From Salinivirga cyanobacteriivorans (GTDB lineage: Bacteria; Bacteroidota; Bacteroidia; Bacteroidales; Salinivirgaceae): a stretch of 64,000 nucleotides of DNA. The position numbers and the translations under genes are program-made. Where the stretch lies: contig NZ_CP013118.1 in assembly GCF_001443605.1 (NCBI RefSeq), positions 4,675,001 to 4,739,000 of the forward strand, in the 5' to 3' direction. A model generated the notes under the pieces. That model was not told the origin of the DNA and did not search any database. It saw only the letters and a list, made by a program, of their open reading frames with translations. This document shows, piece by piece, positions 62,482-64,000 of the stretch (position 1 is its first letter; every line of letters begins with the position of its first letter).

Positions 62482-63205
62482 TTAGATTAAATATACTTTA
62501 TTATTGGCCAATACATAAATGGTTTGCGGGTCGCCAGGTTTAAAAATAAATTCACCAATACCTGCATGCTCCTGGTATATATCCGTGAGCATCATTTCCG
62601 GGTTTTACCCGCCCTGGGTGCTTTTAAATATGCCATAACCACCCCAGTGATGGTACATTCCATTATTATGCACTTCTGCAATTCCATATATAATGTTCGG
62701 GTTGTTGGGATGCACAATAAAATCTCTTACGCCTCCTGGCATTTCAGGCGTAAGGCATACCCAGTTTTGGCCGCCGTTTAGTGTTTCCCATAACCCGGCA
62801 CTGGCACTGCCAATTTTGATATGGTCTGAATTATTGGGATTAATCCAAATAGAGTTTACCCGGCCAATATTGCTTCTAGTTTGGCCTAAATGACGGGGCC
62901 CGGGGTTCTCCCATACTTGCGTCTGTGTTGTGCTTTTATCTGAGGTTTGAAAGAACTTCTGTAATTGTTTGTGGTAGGTATCATAATTTCCCTGCTCATC
63001 GGCACGGTGTTGCCACCAGAAGTCATGTCGTTCAAATAGTTTAAGGAATGTACTATCAGTTTCAATTTTAGGGTTGTCTTTGATAAACTGATATAGTGTG
63101 TTGTAATTTTCGGAGGCTTCTTTAACTTGCTGTTTGAGGGTTTGTGCTATGCCCCCCCCCCATTGTTAAAATAAAGATTACGATAATAATTGATATTTTT
63201 TTCAT
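62482..63205 (-). pseudogene. Exported BNR/Asp-box-like protein gene, out of frame at a G10 tract and stopped
   Basis: The gene starts at 63205 with MKKISIIIVIFILTM, a signal peptide. The next bases are a run of 10 G, after which frame 0 stops at a TAA within 10 codons. With 9 G the frame would read GGGIAQTLKQQVKEASENYN and continue for ~180 codons through DFWWQHRADEQGN, VNSIWINPNNSDHIKIGSAS, LWETLNGGQNWVCLTPEMPG and IVHPNNPNIIYGIAEVHNNG, typical of BNR/sortilin-like propeller repeats. An in-frame TAA at 62605-62607 stops even that frame; 40 more codons are open to a TAA at 62482-62484. A full-size protein of this type would be far longer, so this is a remnant or a switched-off gene. Confidence 0.75.
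63152..63161 (-). repeat. Homopolymeric G10 tract in a signal-peptide region
   Basis: Ten consecutive C on the plus strand (G on the coding strand), within the start of an exported-protein gene. Changing the count by one (to 9, or to 12) would restore the frame to IAQTLKQQ. Tracts of this length are slippage-prone in replication and also in sequencing. Confidence 0.85.
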
Positions 63206-63217
63206 GGCTAATTTGTT

Positions 63218-64000
63218 TTATTGTTCAATAATAAACTTTCCGCTTAAGAATTTTTTACCGGCATCTACCAGACTGTACATATAAATCCCTTCTCCTAAAT
63301 TGATGCGTGGAAATGGAATCGTATTCCCTTCTTGTACAATTTGCTGGTGTAGTATCCGGCCGTTAGGGTCCATAATGGTTAAATTTATCGGGAATTGAGT
63401 ATTGTTTGGTAGTTCAAATTTGGAGCATTCCGTGACCGGATTAGGGTAGAGGTTTGCTTGTAGTTTGCCCCGGGTCTCTTCAATTCTAATTCCTTCGCAC
63501 CAAACCCAGAAGAAAATCTCCGGTGAAAGAAAGGCAATACCAGCATGAGGCGTTGAAGTTTTACTTATATAAGTTAGCCTTAAATGTGTTTGCATTACTG
63601 AACCTGCATCCTGTAAAGTCCAATCATGGTACAACTCAACAGCAAACTGGTCAACCCATTCTGATTGAGGGAACCACACTGGTTTTCCATCAAGATAACC
63701 AACTGAGTCTATCCATGCTTGTGTCCCAAAGTCTGTTGAGATCCCTGTAAAATCAATATATGCTGCTTCATCTTCCATATCCAGAAGATTGTACCAGTGC
63801 ACACTGTCAGGTGATACTTCTATCAAAAGTCCTGTACTGTCCGGTATACCACTAAATATTGCACTATGTGTATAAATAGAGGACATATGGATACAATTGT
63901 TAATAAAATCCAGTGTGTCGCGGTTTACACCGAAATACATCTCCCAGCGGCCGGTGTCGCGGATGTATTCGCTGGTGTCTGTGCATAGCCTATACGGTCC
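63218..64000 (-). CDS. C-terminal part of a T9SS-exported protein (5' end outside window)
   Basis: The frame is open to the right edge (..LCTDTSEYIRDTGRWEMYFG is read before 63940), so at least 260 residues are seen. The C-terminal ~80 residues are a type A T9SS sorting domain: LYPNPVTECSKFELPNNTQ, LTIMDPNGRILHQQI, LGEGIYMYSLVDAG and KFIIEQ at the end. The remaining visible part (GISTDFGTQAWIDSVGYLDG) has no recognised family; a beta-rich, secreted function is expected. It ends 12 bp before the start of the broken BNR-like gene, which could have been co-transcribed with it. Confidence 0.8.
   Translation of the reverse strand, partial: GPYRLCTDTSEYIRDTGRWEMYFGVNRDTLDFINNCIHMSSIYTHSAIFSGIPDSTGLLIEVSPDSVHWYNLLDMEDEAAYIDFTGISTDFGTQAWIDSVGYLDGKPVWFPQSEWVDQFAVELYHDWTLQDAGSVMQTHLRLTYISKTSTPHAGIAFLSPEIFFWVWCEGIRIEETRGKLQANLYPNPVTECSKFELPNNTQFPINLTIMDPNGRILHQQIVQEGNTIPFPRINLGEGIYMYSLVDAGKKFLSGKFIIEQ

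Overview
The window looks like a chromosomal segment of a Bacteroidetes/Bacteroidota bacterium, probably an anaerobic or facultative member of the Bacteroidales/Marinilabiliales type. Signs of this are three proteins with type IX secretion sorting domains, several Bacteroidetes-typical families (DUF5020, DUF5606, DUF6702, DUF3276/PUR, a long NusB, DUF2027-Smr), near absence of Shine-Dalgarno sequences, and -7 boxes of the TAnnTTTG type. There is one structural RNA gene, RNase P RNA (26361-26717, minus). I found no rRNA, tRNA or CRISPR array.

Layout. 1-9.8 kb: a minus-strand sugar phosphorylase pair (beta-phosphoglucomutase/GH65 fusion plus HAD phosphatase), T9SS-exported proteins, a HupE-like/DUF6702 divergent pair, a TPR protein and a small HTH-like protein. 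9.9-25 kb: an accessory island rich in mobile DNA. It holds a decayed IS982, an IS4-type element split by an IS1634-family element with a 111-bp target duplication, a nucleotidyltransferase/HTH toxin-antitoxin-like pair lying beside a broken copy of the neighbouring AAA ATPase's 3' end, a tandem array of ~525-bp repeats, two 1265-bp IS3 copies, an AAA_14 ATPase flanked by the repeats, and a three-gene operon (two unknown proteins plus a beta-CASP metallo-hydrolase broken by IS3) divergent from a WYL regulator. 26-33.6 kb: rnpB, hemerythrin, Smr protein, queA, a Cache sensor kinase and small envelope proteins.

33.6-38.4 kb: OsmC and a probable operon of metal/Fe-S genes (NifX-like, DUF5320, DUF89, two MinD-type ATPases carrying ferredoxin domains, DUF4405). 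A near-identical 14-bp palindrome lies upstream of both the NifX-like gene and osmC. 38.4-45.5 kb: core genes (DUF5606, TerB-DnaJ, coaE, YbbR, yajC, DUF1573, nusB, PUR protein, M28 peptidase). 45.7-52.3 kb: a complete citrate lyase operon citD-citE-citF-citXG-citC, without a citrate transporter in view, preceded by a duplicated 53-bp element and a glutaminyl cyclotransferase gene.

52.4-64 kb: pbpC, an ECF sigma factor gene cleanly split by an IS701-family element (4-bp duplication), its presumed membrane partner and a DUF4097 protein, a cytidylate-kinase-like protein, an ATP-grasp protein, an AGCS sodium symporter with an extra domain, a broken exported-protein gene with a G10 tract in its signal peptide, and the C-terminal part of another T9SS protein. 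The most system-like unexplained loci are the WYL/beta-CASP operon and the palindrome-linked NifX/OsmC group. The most striking structural observations are the long IS1634 target duplication, the repeat array and the two genes interrupted by insertion sequences.
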